From: Wukongibacter sp050859025
GTDB lineage: Bacteria; Bacillota; Clostridia; Peptostreptococcales; Caminicellaceae
DNA length: 64,000 nt
Assembly: GCF_050859025.1 (NCBI RefSeq)
Contig: NZ_CP138200.1
Span: 1,488,001 to 1,552,000 of the forward strand
Reading direction: 5' to 3'
Part shown: positions 27,200 through 36,355 of the stretch, one piece after another
Layout: each line of letters begins with the position of its first letter
How positions within the stretch are numbered: the stretch's first letter is position 1
The notes under the pieces: generated by a model
Databases searched by the model: none
The model's input: the letters and a program-made list of their open reading frames with translations, nothing else
What the model was told of the DNA's origin: nothing
Made by a program: the position numbers and the translations under genes

Positions 27200-28540
27200 A
27201 TGAAATGGATGCTCTTGCTTAAATTTGTATTAGGGGTGATTTTTATTAGGTATTTTGATTTTTTAAGTGTGGGAATTGATGTGGCTTCAAAGGTAAGTTG
27301 GGCGGTGATTTTGGGACCTGATCATAAGCCTGCATCGAACTTCATAAGAATTGATCACAGCTGTTTAGATTCACTTAACTATCTAGTTAATGCAGTTAAA
27401 AAGGCAGAAGAGGTGAATTCATTAAAGGCTAAAATCTTTCTCGAATCCACAGGAATCTACCACATTCCACTCTTTTGCCATCTCAAAGAAGCAGGATTTG
27501 AGGTGTATATCCTAAATCCCCTCATTACTGATTCTAACAAAAATCAAGGGATAAGGAAAGTGAAAAGTGATAAGAATGATGCTAAGAGAATAGCTAAGAC
27601 TGCATATACTCACGATTTAAAGGTATCTTTGATACCAGCAGATCTTATGCTTAACATCAGGGCTTTAACTAGAGATTACCACCGCATGGTAGATACTAGA
27701 ACAGTTTTTCTTAATCAACTAACTAAAGAACTTGCATTAGTATTTCCTGGTTACAGCAGTGTTTTTTCAAATACAGTGGGAAAAACATCCAGGGCTATTC
27801 TTAGAACCTTTAAAACACCAAAGATGATACTTAAGGTGCCAAAGTATAAAGTTATTGAATTCATATCTAGCCATGCTAAAAGAGGTAAAGAAGCAGCTGA
27901 AAAAAGCTATAAAAAACTTATTAATGCTGCAAAAATAGCAATAACATTTAGCCATCAGCTAGATGCATCATATTACCTTATTGATTCAAAACTTGACATG
28001 ATTGAAACTATTGAAAAAAGATTAACAGATATCGAAAATAAGATCAAATCATATCTTGATAAATATAAGAATGAAGATTTTGTGAAACAAATAAAATTAA
28101 TTGAATCAATAACAGGTATTGGATTTATTACCTCAGTAACATTAATGGCTGAGATCGGTGATTTTAAGGCCTTTAGAAAACCAAAACAATTGGTTGCTTA
28201 CTTTGGAGTAGATCCATGTGTCAAAGAATCAGGTAATTTTAAAGGAACTAAAATTTCCATGTCGAAAAGAGGCTCCTCTATAGCTAGAAGAGTACTCTTC
28301 GTAGTAGCAGTGGCTGCTATAAGACGTAATAACAAAGGAGAAGCTATTAATCCAGTATTAAGAGAATACTATGAGAAAAAACTCATTTCTAAATCTAAGA
28401 AATCAGCACTTGGTGCAATAATGAGAAAGATGACGAATATAATATTTGCAGTTCTAAGGGACAATAAAGAATATGAAATTAGAACTCCAAAGGAGCATAT
28501 AAAGAAATATAATAAGAAATTACTTAAGATTGTAGCATAG
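27200..28540 (+). CDS. IS110-family transposase (RuvC-like DEDD recombinase)
   Basis: Up to 446 residues; the family normally begins only a few residues before VGIDVASKVSW, so the true start may be downstream (GTG 27269 is one option). Catalytic acidic residues: Asp in GIDVASK, Glu in FLESTG and the DKNDAKRIA block. The C-terminal half has the Transposase_20 domain: LIESITGIGFITSVTLMAEIG, VAYFGVDP and SMSKRGSSIARRVLF, with the expected serine. No frameshift, so the element may be active. It uses a guide RNA rather than terminal inverted repeats. Confidence 0.93.
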   Translation: MKWMLLLKFVLGVIFIRYFDFLSVGIDVASKVSWAVILGPDHKPASNFIRIDHSCLDSLNYLVNAVKKAEEVNSLKAKIFLESTGIYHIPLFCHLKEAGFEVYILNPLITDSNKNQGIRKVKSDKNDAKRIAKTAYTHDLKVSLIPADLMLNIRALTRDYHRMVDTRTVFLNQLTKELALVFPGYSSVFSNTVGKTSRAILRTFKTPKMILKVPKYKVIEFISSHAKRGKEAAEKSYKKLINAAKIAITFSHQLDASYYLIDSKLDMIETIEKRLTDIENKIKSYLDKYKNEDFVKQIKLIESITGIGFITSVTLMAEIGDFKAFRKPKQLVAYFGVDPCVKESGNFKGTKISMSKRGSSIARRVLFVVAVAAIRRNNKGEAINPVLREYYEKKLISKSKKSALGAIMRKMTNIIFAVLRDNKEYEIRTPKEHIKKYNKKLLKIVA

Positions 28541-28823
28541 GGCCATAAACAAGGTATTTAGCCAATTGTTCGTGCTTCCAATTGGTCTATTTGGCATGCA
28601 CAAAATCTTGTTTTAAAAATTATAAAAAAATTTTTTGAAAACTCTTGACTGTTACTAGCTGGTCTGACCCTATCCCTTTATACATCATTACCATATATTA
28701 CACCTCCTACATAAAATTTATAAATATACTAAATAGTAATTATTGATATTTTCAATTAGACAATATTCTTACTCTATAATTATAATGTAAATGGTTGAAT
28801 TCTAATATTAGGAGGGATTTAGA

Positions 28824-29957
28824 TTGCAAAAGACAAAGTTCAAAATTGTATTATTCGGATTACTTATTTTATCTATGATTTTTGCGGGATGTAGTAGTAA
28901 TGAAAAACCTACAAATAGTAAAGCAGAGATTCCAAATCTAAAGGTAGGTTATATATTCACAAATCATCAAACTCCTTTAATGGTTGCAGCAGAAAAGGGA
29001 GAAGAATTTAAGGAAAATGGAGTATATCTAAAGGAAGTTGTAGAACGTCAAAAATATACTTTAATGAAAAATGATGAGACTATGGCAAATATTGAATTAG
29101 TAGTAACTAAAAGTGGTTCAGAGACTATGACCATGATGGGTCAAGGACATATAGATATGGGTCTTGCATCGAGTGCCGCTTGTATAACGGCGATTGACAA
29201 AGGAACAAAAATCAAAATCCTAAATCCAGTACATACAGAAGGAATTGGCCTAGTTGTTGGTAAAGAATCTCCTATAAATAACTGGGAGGACTTTAAAAAG
29301 TCTGTTAAAGAAGGGGATTTACCTTTTAAGGTCGGATATCACTCTCCAACAAGTGCCCCTGTTATTTTATTTGAAGCAGCTCTTAATGATTCTGGACTAA
29401 CTGGGACTTACAATCCTGAAGATATGAATGCAGATATTCTCTTTGTTGACTTAAAAGGAACTAGTAATCTTATTCCAGCTTTAACAAGTAAACAGGTAGA
29501 TGCATGGGTTGGACCTTCTCCTTATCCAGAATTATCAGTAACTGAGGATATTGGAAAGATAGTTTTAGATATGAAGCACCTACCTCCAGAGGGAAAATGG
29601 TATGATTTTCCTTGCTGTGTAGCCTCTGCTACGGAAGAAGTAATAGAAAAGAATCCAGAAATAGTTGAAGCTTTTTCGAAGGTTCTAACTATAGCAGCGG
29701 ATTATTCAGAAAATCATAAAGAGGAAGCGGCAAAGATTACAGCTGAATTTACAGGAGTATCTGAGGAAGCAGCTAAAATGGCTACTATTAAATACACCAC
29801 TAATCCGTCAGAAACATGGGTAGAAAATGTTGGATTGATTGTTGATGCTTTACGAAAAGCTAATAAATTAAGTGATGCCTTTGTAGATGAAGAATATGAA
29901 AATATCAAAGAAAAAATATATGACTTTAGTTTTGTTAACAAAGCTTTAGAAAAATAA
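28824..29957 (+). CDS. ABC transporter substrate-binding lipoprotein (NitT/TauT, SsuA-like)
   Basis: 377 residues from TTG 28824 (GGAGGGATTTAGA). Lipoprotein signal ending in SMIFAGC, so anchored outside the membrane. The mature part is a NMT1/SsuA-type periplasmic-binding fold: LKVGYIFTNHQTPLMVAAEKGEEF at the start, then GQGHIDMGLASSAACITAIDKG. Family ligands include sulfonates, nitrate and thiamine precursors; the ligand here is unknown. First gene of a four-gene unit (binding protein, permease, ATPase, double-cubane-type protein), followed by a hairpin that may leave the binding protein mRNA in excess. A TATAATGT-like -10 box lies about 40 bases upstream. Confidence 0.9.
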   Translation: MQKTKFKIVLFGLLILSMIFAGCSSNEKPTNSKAEIPNLKVGYIFTNHQTPLMVAAEKGEEFKENGVYLKEVVERQKYTLMKNDETMANIELVVTKSGSETMTMMGQGHIDMGLASSAACITAIDKGTKIKILNPVHTEGIGLVVGKESPINNWEDFKKSVKEGDLPFKVGYHSPTSAPVILFEAALNDSGLTGTYNPEDMNADILFVDLKGTSNLIPALTSKQVDAWVGPSPYPELSVTEDIGKIVLDMKHLPPEGKWYDFPCCVASATEEVIEKNPEIVEAFSKVLTIAADYSENHKEEAAKITAEFTGVSEEAAKMATIKYTTNPSETWVENVGLIVDALRKANKLSDAFVDEEYENIKEKIYDFSFVNKALEK

Positions 29958-29964
29958 ATCATAC

Positions 29965-29995
29965 TAGCAGGGTATTGTTACCCTGCTATTCCCTT
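29965..29995 (+). terminator. Intercistronic hairpin (partial terminator/attenuator)
   Basis: TAGCAGGGTA pairs exactly with TACCCTGCTA across a 4-base loop, followed by TTCCCTTTT. It sits between binding-protein and permease genes, where such hairpins commonly set stoichiometry. Confidence 0.75.
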
Positions 29996-30025
29996 TTGAT
30001 AATTCTACATTTGGAGGTAAATAAA

Positions 30026-30859
30026 TTGAATAGAGCTATGAAATATATTTCACCAGTAATTCTACCTGTACTATTTTTGGCATGCTGGCAATTTTCTTCA
30101 ATTCAGATAGACAATCCAATAGTTCTTCCAAAGGTTGATAAGGTTTTTGGAATTTTAGTTAAGCCTAATATGAGTCTCCTAAGTTTGGGATCATTAATAA
30201 GAAATACTCTTATAAGTATATTAAGAGTTGGCATAGGCTATACATTAGCAGTTTTTTTGGCAATACCCTTAGGAATGTTTATAGGATACTCAAAAACAAT
30301 TGAAAGATTTCTTATGTCATTTTTAAACTTGTTCAGGCCCATTGCTCCTTTAGCATGGGTTCCTCTAGTATTAGCTTGGTTTGGTGTTACAAGCTTAGCG
30401 TCAATCCTTAACATAGAACAAGGGAAATTTTATATGCTTTTTAATAATATAAAGGCATCTATGTTATTTATAATATTTATAGGCGCATTTTTTCCGATTC
30501 TAACTAATAGTATTTATGGAGTTAAGAGTGTAAGGAATACATTAATAGATTCTGCACTTACTATGGGTGCAAACAGAAAGGATATATTTATTAAGGTTCT
30601 TCTACCAGCTTCTTTGCCATCAGTTATCACAGGTCTTAGAGTGGGCCTTGGAGTGGCTTGGATGTGCTTAGTATCTGCGGAGATGCTTCCAGGCAGCCTA
30701 GCAGGGATAGGATATCTGATAACCCACGCCTATACAGTAGCAAGAACAGATATTGTTATAGCAGGAATGATTTCAATAAGCTTTGTTGGTGGTTTATTTG
30801 ACTACATGTTCCAGAGGATAGAAATAAGGTTTTTTAAGTGGCAAAGCATGGATAAGTAG
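30026..30859 (+). CDS. ABC transporter permease (SsuC/TauC-like)
   Basis: 277 residues from TTG 30026, preceded by GGAGGTAAATAAA; the longer frame from 29975 crosses the hairpin and is unlikely. Several transmembrane helices (VILPVLFLACWQFS, LAVFLAIPLGMFIGY, LFIIFIGAFFPI, ISISFVGGLFDYMF). The EAA-type cytoplasmic loop that docks the ATPase is visible as SALTMGANRKDIFIKVLLPAS. An insertion of about 20 residues (SILNIEQGKFYMLFNNIKAS) lies before the fourth helix. Works with the neighbouring ATPase and lipoprotein to import a small anion-like solute. Confidence 0.9.
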   Translation: MNRAMKYISPVILPVLFLACWQFSSIQIDNPIVLPKVDKVFGILVKPNMSLLSLGSLIRNTLISILRVGIGYTLAVFLAIPLGMFIGYSKTIERFLMSFLNLFRPIAPLAWVPLVLAWFGVTSLASILNIEQGKFYMLFNNIKASMLFIIFIGAFFPILTNSIYGVKSVRNTLIDSALTMGANRKDIFIKVLLPASLPSVITGLRVGLGVAWMCLVSAEMLPGSLAGIGYLITHAYTVARTDIVIAGMISISFVGGLFDYMFQRIEIRFFKWQSMDK

Positions 30860-30868
30860 GTGAATGTT

Positions 30869-31657
30869 ATGGAAAATATTATAGAAATTAAAGGGCTGAA
30901 TAAATCATTTATAACAGAAAAGAAACAAGAGATAAATGCCTTAAAAAACATAGATATAGCTATAAAGGATCAAGAATTTATCTGTATATTAGGACCAAGT
31001 GGCTCTGGAAAATCTACTCTTCTTAGATTAATGGAAGGACTTATAAATCCCACTACAGGCTCAATAAATGTAATGGGAAAGCTTCTTACTAATCCCATCC
31101 CAGAATCAGGATTTGTTTTTCAGGAATACTCCTTGATGCCTTGGAGAAATATAATTGATAATGTATCATTCGGACTAGAGCTAAGAAAATACACAAAAAA
31201 ACAGAGATATAAAATAGCTGAAGACATCCTATCTAAATTTGGTCTAAAGGAGTTTATAAAAAGTTTTCCATATGAACTGTCAGGAGGTATGAAACAGAGA
31301 GCTGCAATAGCAAGGGCTATGGCAACATCTCCTAAAATACTGTATATGGATGAACCCTTTGGAGCCTTAGATGCTTATACAAGGTTTCAAATGCAAAAAG
31401 AACTAATTGAATTTTGGTTAAAGGAGAAAAGAACTATAGTTTTTGTAACTCATAGCGTTGAAGAAGCTATTTTCTTGGGTACAAGGGTTATTATTATGAG
31501 TCCTCGACCGGGAGAGATAGTTGCTGATTATAATATAGATTTATCCTATCCAAGAAATCGTTGGAATGAGGAATTTGGAAGCTACTTTGAGAATATAATG
31601 AATTTGATGAATGAAATTAGCGAGGTTCAAGTGCCAAGGAGGTGTGAAGTGATATAA
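30869..31657 (+). CDS. ABC transporter ATP-binding protein (SsuB/TauB-like)
   Basis: 262 residues from ATG 30869, with AGGTGA 5 bases upstream; GTG 30860 is an alternative. Walker A GPSGSGKST, Q-loop VFQEYSLMPW, ABC signature LSGGMKQR, Walker B ILYMDEPFGALD and switch His in VTHSVEEA are all intact. The FQEYSLMPWRNI form is typical of nitrate/sulfonate/taurine importers. It energises the permease upstream. The stop is adjacent to the ATG of the next gene, indicating tight co-expression. Confidence 0.95.
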   Translation: MENIIEIKGLNKSFITEKKQEINALKNIDIAIKDQEFICILGPSGSGKSTLLRLMEGLINPTTGSINVMGKLLTNPIPESGFVFQEYSLMPWRNIIDNVSFGLELRKYTKKQRYKIAEDILSKFGLKEFIKSFPYELSGGMKQRAAIARAMATSPKILYMDEPFGALDAYTRFQMQKELIEFWLKEKRTIVFVTHSVEEAIFLGTRVIIMSPRPGEIVADYNIDLSYPRNRWNEEFGSYFENIMNLMNEISEVQVPRRCEVI

Positions 31658-32806
31658 ATGAATAGGATTGATAATATTTTTCAAGAACTTATAGATAATA
31701 AAAATCAAGGTGTAATAGAAATAAAAGAAGCTAAGGAACAGGGTAAAAAAATTGTAGGAACATATTGTGTATTTACACCTTGGGAAATAATTTCGGCAGC
31801 TGGAGCTATACCTGTATCTCTATGTAGTACAAATGATAAGACTATTTCTGATGCGGAGAAACACCTTCCAAGAAACCTGTGTCCACTTATAAAATCCAGC
31901 TATGGCTATGCTATAACAGATAAATGTCCATATTTCTTTTTCTCTGATTTAGTAGTAGCAGAGACTACCTGCGATGGCAAGAAAAAAATGTATGAGCTAC
32001 TAAAAAGAATAAAACCAATGCATGTTATGAAGCTTCCTCAAACCTATAATAGCCATGAAGATTTAGATATGTGGAAAAGAGAAGTGGTTTATCTAAAGGA
32101 GAGATTAGAAAAGGACTTTGATGTGGAAATAACTGAGGATATGATTAGAAAACAAATAGGGCTGCGAAATGAAGAAAGAAGGGCTCTAAGAGACTTCTAT
32201 AGTCTAGGTAAATTGGTGCCTCCTCCAGTTTTTGGTGAAGAAATACAACTTATGTTGAATAGTGTTAAAACTAGCTTTGATAAGGATAGTGCAATAAAAA
32301 TGCTAAGGAAAACAACTAGCCAGATAAGAGAGTTTTATCAAAATGGTGAAAGAAGAGTAGAGGAACACAGACCTAGAATTTTAATAACAGGATGTCCTAT
32401 GGGCGGTGCAGTTGAAAAGATTATTAAGATAATAGAAGAAAATGACGGAGTAGTTGTTTGCTTTGAAAATTGTAGTGGTGTTAAGGAAAAGGAAGATTTA
32501 GTTGACGAAAGTATCCCCCCAATAGATGCAATTGCAAAGAAGTATTTAAATATATCTTGCTCATGTATGAGTCCTAACGATAATAGACTCCAGCTTTTAT
32601 CAAGACTTATAGAAGAGTACAAAATTGATGGGGTAGTAGATGTAATACTACAGGCATGTCATACATATAATGTTGAGACCTATGTAGTTAAAGAGTTTAT
32701 AAAAGAACAAAAAAGTATTCCATATATGAATATAGAGACAGACTATTCAGAAAATGATATAGGTCAGCTTACAACAAGAATAAGTGCGTTTTTAGAGATG
32801 ATATAA
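31658..32806 (+). CDS. 2-hydroxyacyl-CoA dehydratase-family protein, double-cubane-type iron-sulfur protein
   Basis: 382 residues, ATG immediately after the ATPase stop, with AAGGAGGTGTGAAG before it. HgdB/BcrB-type fold: GTYCVFTPWEIISAAGAIPVSL at the start, Cys in RNLCPLIKSSYG, TTCDGKKKMYELL, CSCMSP and LQACHTYNVETY. The paired N- and C-terminal cysteines and single-subunit arrangement fit double-cubane cluster proteins, which carry an [8Fe-9S] cluster and catalyse difficult low-potential reductions when charged by an ATP-driven activator. No activator ATPase gene lies next to it. Its placement in an importer operon suggests it reduces the imported compound; substrate unknown. Confidence 0.85.
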   Translation: MNRIDNIFQELIDNKNQGVIEIKEAKEQGKKIVGTYCVFTPWEIISAAGAIPVSLCSTNDKTISDAEKHLPRNLCPLIKSSYGYAITDKCPYFFFSDLVVAETTCDGKKKMYELLKRIKPMHVMKLPQTYNSHEDLDMWKREVVYLKERLEKDFDVEITEDMIRKQIGLRNEERRALRDFYSLGKLVPPPVFGEEIQLMLNSVKTSFDKDSAIKMLRKTTSQIREFYQNGERRVEEHRPRILITGCPMGGAVEKIIKIIEENDGVVVCFENCSGVKEKEDLVDESIPPIDAIAKKYLNISCSCMSPNDNRLQLLSRLIEEYKIDGVVDVILQACHTYNVETYVVKEFIKEQKSIPYMNIETDYSENDIGQLTTRISAFLEMI

Positions 32807-32858
32807 GGAAACATAATTATTATAAAATTCATAACAATTACAATAGAAGAAAAGTATC

Positions 32859-32904
32859 AGACCAGCTAGTAAAAGCTCTTAACTTTTACTAGCTGGTCTA
32901 TTTT
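32859..32904. terminator. Bidirectional hairpin between convergent genes
   Basis: AGACCAGCTAGTAAAAG and CTTTTACTAGCTGGTCT form a 17-bp perfect stem with flanking T/A runs. Same family as the palindrome at 14016. It can terminate the importer operon and the chemoreceptor gene on the other strand. Confidence 0.85.
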
Positions 32905-34383
32905 CTAGCTTTGAAATAGTTCTACACCCTTTTTCGTTTGATTTCCTACTTCTTCAATGACTTTGTCCATTAGCATAAATATTTCTTTTGATGATTTTTC
33001 AGCAGCCTCGTAATATTCTTGTGCCTGCGACTTATAATTTTCTCGTACGGCAGTTATCATCTTTTCTCCTAAACCATGTAATTCTTCATGCAAGCTGTCA
33101 ATGCTTTCCCATTCTTGAGAAATGGATGGATGAGGTACATCAATTGAATGATAAAAGTGACCAAAAGCACATTTTGAGCTATTGACTTGCAGAGGATAGA
33201 GTCTCATTTCATCCATTATGCGTTTTAAATTTTCCATCCAATCTTCATGGGCTTGCTTTGCGCTCTTTATATGATTCAAAAAGTCTTCATTCCTCATAGC
33301 ATTTACAGTGCCCTTCAATCCGCCCATCATGCCCTTTACGATCTCTGAAAGTGAGTCATCCACTTGAGAGATTTGTTTGGCATAATTGGCACTTTTCAAT
33401 GCATCCTGATGAATGGTATTAGTCATAATACTCAATCTTTCTGCATCTTGGCTGGAAGTATACATGGCTTCATTGATCTCTGTAGCAGAAGCACTGATAG
33501 CATCCATTGATCCATTAATTGTATGTACATTGCTTACAGTGTTTTCGAGCATATCCACATTTCTTTTCATTGTATCCGTAACTAAATCAATTTTTTTACT
33601 CATTTTTTCTGTAGAACCAATGGTGTTGTCCATACTATTCTTGCCTGCACGAGCTGCATGCTGAATATTGTTAACGAATTTTTCCATACCTTGAAGACTT
33701 GCCTTTGTATCATCTGAAAGCTTTCGAATCTCTTGAGCTACCACTGCAAAACCCTTACCATTTTCTCCTGCTCTTGCAGCTTCTATAGAAGCATTTAAGG
33801 CCAATAGATTTGTTTGGTCTGCTATGGCACCTACACCGATGACAATGTCGGTTACTTTATTGGCCATTTCTACTAGTTGCTCAATCTGTTGACTCATAAT
33901 ATTTGCATCGTTCATAACTTCTTGCTTTAATTGATTTATCTCCTCAATCTCAGTAAGGCTATGATGATTCTGTTCTATTAATTCTTGAGAAGATGCTGAT
34001 AATTGTTCTAATGTTTCGGAGGTATTGTTGATTGTATCATTTGCTTGACTCATGCTAGCTGTAATTTGCTCTACCACTGCTAAGTTGGATTCACTCAATG
34101 TAGCCATTTCCTCTGCAAAATTGATTAGCTGATAGGAAATCGTGGACATTTCTACATCAAAATTACTCAATGATGCATTTATATTAAGTAATTCCTTAGC
34201 TGAAGAAGCCATTCGTTCTTCATTTGAAAAGAGCTTGTTATAATTATTTAATAATTGATTATGTATAGAGTATCCACATTTTGGTGTTGAAGGCTCATTA
34301 CCTTTCATCTTGTCCTCTACATAGTTTACAATACACATTGCTTCTTCACATGGCTTTTTTTCGAATAGTTTAAATATCTTCAT
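32905..34383 (-). CDS. Soluble methyl-accepting chemotaxis protein with C-terminal CZB (zinc-binding) domain
   Basis: 492 residues, no transmembrane segment. A long coiled-coil region (about 45-330) contains the signalling hairpin tip: IADQTNLLALNASIEAARAG followed by ENGKGFAVVAQEIRKLS. The C-terminal 120 residues are a chemoreceptor zinc-binding domain: HEDWMENLKRIM, CAFGHFYHS, and LHEELHGLG provide the conserved His and Cys ligands. The protein likely senses redox or zinc state in the cytoplasm and controls the CheA kinase. Single gene facing the importer operon. TTTATCATCC-like AGGATGATAAAGG precedes the start on the coding strand. Confidence 0.92.
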   Translation of the reverse strand: MKIFKLFEKKPCEEAMCIVNYVEDKMKGNEPSTPKCGYSIHNQLLNNYNKLFSNEERMASSAKELLNINASLSNFDVEMSTISYQLINFAEEMATLSESNLAVVEQITASMSQANDTINNTSETLEQLSASSQELIEQNHHSLTEIEEINQLKQEVMNDANIMSQQIEQLVEMANKVTDIVIGVGAIADQTNLLALNASIEAARAGENGKGFAVVAQEIRKLSDDTKASLQGMEKFVNNIQHAARAGKNSMDNTIGSTEKMSKKIDLVTDTMKRNVDMLENTVSNVHTINGSMDAISASATEINEAMYTSSQDAERLSIMTNTIHQDALKSANYAKQISQVDDSLSEIVKGMMGGLKGTVNAMRNEDFLNHIKSAKQAHEDWMENLKRIMDEMRLYPLQVNSSKCAFGHFYHSIDVPHPSISQEWESIDSLHEELHGLGEKMITAVRENYKSQAQEYYEAAEKSSKEIFMLMDKVIEEVGNQTKKGVELFQS

Positions 34384-34663
34384 CTTCCTTTATCATCCTT
34401 TCTTGTATTTTACAACGAATCTCTTTAAGGCATAACCTTAAAACTATGACAATTATACCCTATAGAAACCTGTTTAATCAATCTAAAACGAATGATTATG
34501 TTAAAATTTAACGATGTGATGTTGGTACATAATATTAATTCCTTTTCCATTTTTCCTTCTGTGAGAAGTATTGTAAATTATGTTATAATAAGTTGACCTT
34601 TCTGGGTAGCTGTTACAGTAGGAAACGATGATATTTCATGATGTGGATAGGAGAGTGAGGTCA

Positions 34664-35239
34664 TTGATTAATATAGGAATATTGGTTTTTCAAAAAATTG
34701 AAGAACTAGATTTTATAGGACCCTTTGAGGTTTTATCATATGTTAATAAAATAAAGTCTGAAAGCACTAACGTTTGGCTTGTAAGCGATGAAGAACAAAT
34801 AGTGCAAGGATATAATGGGCTGAGATTTTTTGCAGACTATACCATTGATAATTGCCCCAAGCTAGATGTTTTAGTGGTTCCCGGTGGTCAAGGAAGAAAA
34901 GCTGTTATGGAAAATGATAAGGTTCTTAGCTTCATAAAAAATAGATATATTGAATTGAAATATTTATCTTCTGTATGCACAGGTGCATTGATAATTGGTG
35001 CTACAGGGCTTTTAAAGGATAAATCAGCCACTACTTATCATACTGCTTTTGATGAACTTTCTAAAATGGGAGTAGCTGTTCAGAAATCAAAGGTAGTACA
35101 AGATGGAAAAATCATAACAGGAGCAGGGGTTTCTTCTGGCATGGATGTTGGTTTATACTTATTGAGTAGGCTATTTGATGAAGTAACAGCACAGCAGGTA
35201 GCAGATAAAATTGAATACAATTGGAGCAAAAAATTATAA
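34664..35239 (+). CDS. DJ-1/PfpI family protein
   Basis: 191 residues from TTG 34664 (AGGAG ten bases upstream), giving the usual family start INIGILVFQKIEELDFIGPFEV; an ATG at 34628 in the same frame would add 12 residues. The nucleophile-elbow Cys is in SSVCTGALIIGA and the conserved Glu in EELDFIGP. The fold is the class I glutamine amidotransferase-like DJ-1 domain; members include isonitrile hydratases and transcription regulators lacking their HTH part. No HTH domain is present here. Function beyond family is not predictable. Confidence 0.88.
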   Translation: MINIGILVFQKIEELDFIGPFEVLSYVNKIKSESTNVWLVSDEEQIVQGYNGLRFFADYTIDNCPKLDVLVVPGGQGRKAVMENDKVLSFIKNRYIELKYLSSVCTGALIIGATGLLKDKSATTYHTAFDELSKMGVAVQKSKVVQDGKIITGAGVSSGMDVGLYLLSRLFDEVTAQQVADKIEYNWSKKL

Positions 35240-35282
35240 AAGCCCGATCCTGTTTAGGTGGGCTAAAATGTAAGATACCGCT

Positions 35283-35642
35283 TTAGATGCCATAATGAAT
35301 CATCCATTTATTTTCCTTAATAGCAGTAGAGATTCTTTCAATTAATATTTCTAGCTCTTTTACATTATGTTTGGAGTTTGCTTCAACAACAATATCTAAA
35401 AAATATTTAAGAGATTTTGGTGGTATTAAGGTTATTCCATAATATGCAAGGTCTTTAAAGGGTCTATTAGTATTGTGTGCAAAGGTTTCAAGCTTTTTCA
35501 TTTTATTTTTCAATCCAGCATGGTATATCTCAGATAAAAAATCATCATCTATAGGAACACAATTGTATTTTTCAGGGTTATATTCATGCTCATTATAATC
35601 TTCCAAGCAATCTATTATCCCAAATTCATGGTTACAAGGCAT
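35283..35642 (-). CDS. Conserved hypothetical protein (CNHEFG start motif)
   Basis: 119 residues from ATG 35642, with AGGAGTG 8 bases upstream. The opening MPCNHEFGIIDCLE and the central YNCVPIDDD and YGITLIPPKSL recur in small uncharacterised cytoplasmic proteins of Firmicutes that I remember without a functional assignment. Single gene, convergent with the DJ-1 gene; the short AGCCC/GGGCT hairpin between them may terminate both. Confidence 0.7.
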   Translation of the reverse strand: MPCNHEFGIIDCLEDYNEHEYNPEKYNCVPIDDDFLSEIYHAGLKNKMKKLETFAHNTNRPFKDLAYYGITLIPPKSLKYFLDIVVEANSKHNVKELEILIERISTAIKENKWMIHYGI

Positions 35643-35820
35643 TAATATCACTCCTAATAGTATAAAGTTTATTCATATAATAATATCAAAGCTTCCTCTT
35701 TGTAAATTATATTCGTTATAAAGTATATTATCAACATCAAGGAAGTAAATCGGAGAAATGCAAAAAAGAGATTATAAAAAGTTCAGGCTCTAAGTAGAGC
35801 TTTTTGCCTAGATAATAGGA

Positions 35821-35875
35821 CCTCAATCAAATTATTGACCTACCGTAGGGTATGATAATAGTTTGATTGAGGTTT
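35821..35875. terminator. Long hairpin in the gap before the XRE gene
   Basis: CCTCAATCAAATTATT pairs with AATAGTTTGATTGAGG, with an inner CTACCGTAGGG stem; T run on the plus strand. No gene of its own in 35643-35919. Confidence 0.7.
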
Positions 35876-35919
35876 TACTATTCGGACTTTCTATGAATAA
35901 GCATAGTTAAAAAGCTTTA

Positions 35920-36108
35920 TCATCTGTGAGATTTAGATCTCGGATAGGGTAGTACTTCGTCTGTCAATCCTAACAAGTAATCAACGCTTGTATTATAGTA
36001 TTTAGCAAGGGTTATTAAAGCATGTGTAGGAATATCATGGTTACCATTTTCATAACTAGAGTAGGTTCTTTGAGCTATACTCAACATTTCAGCTACTTGT
36101 TTTTGCAA
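35920..36108 (-). CDS. XRE-family helix-turn-helix protein, short or 5'-damaged
   Basis: 62 residues from TTG 36108. QKQVAEMLSIAQRTYSSYENG is a classic HTH_3 domain followed by IPTHALITLAKYYNTSVDYLLG. Upstream in the same frame the sequence still reads as the missing first helix (IIRKYEHITGFNLL), but there is no usual start codon before a stop, so the gene may start at a rare codon or have lost its start. Probably a small regulator, possibly decayed. Confidence 0.6.
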   Translation of the reverse strand: MQKQVAEMLSIAQRTYSSYENGNHDIPTHALITLAKYYNTSVDYLLGLTDEVLPYPRSKSHR

Positions 36109-36355
36109 TAGGTTAAAGCCTGTTATATGTTCATATTTTCTAATAATGTTACATAAAAAATTACACTATAGCTGAAATAAGGCTATTGGTACGAATTTTA
36201 GACCTATTAGAGCTATAATAAATATAGAAATGGAAATTTAAAACATAAGTTTGAAGAGAAGAATAGACAGGACAAGACTAAAGGTGAGGGATAGATGTAG
36301 AAAAGTATTATATTTAAACCTGCTTAGATATGATTGGGAAAAGGGAGGCAAAGCA

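Larger units (their letters stand above)
26941..28665 (+). mobile_element. IS110-family element with a long 5' non-coding end
   Basis: The left border is inferred from where the RAYT end sequence stops (GCCT at 26937-26940). The right border is near GGTCTGACCC (28661-28670). CT occurs at both proposed joints, which would fit the dinucleotide core used by IS110 elements. About 260 bases of non-coding DNA precede the transposase, the place where the guide (bridge) RNA is encoded in the IS110 group. Borders are estimates. Confidence 0.65.

Noticed and set aside
35761..35800. Possible second small regulatory RNA near the XRE gene
   Set aside because: The hairpin CTCTAAGTAGAG with a short T run is weak, and no promoter of good quality was seen.
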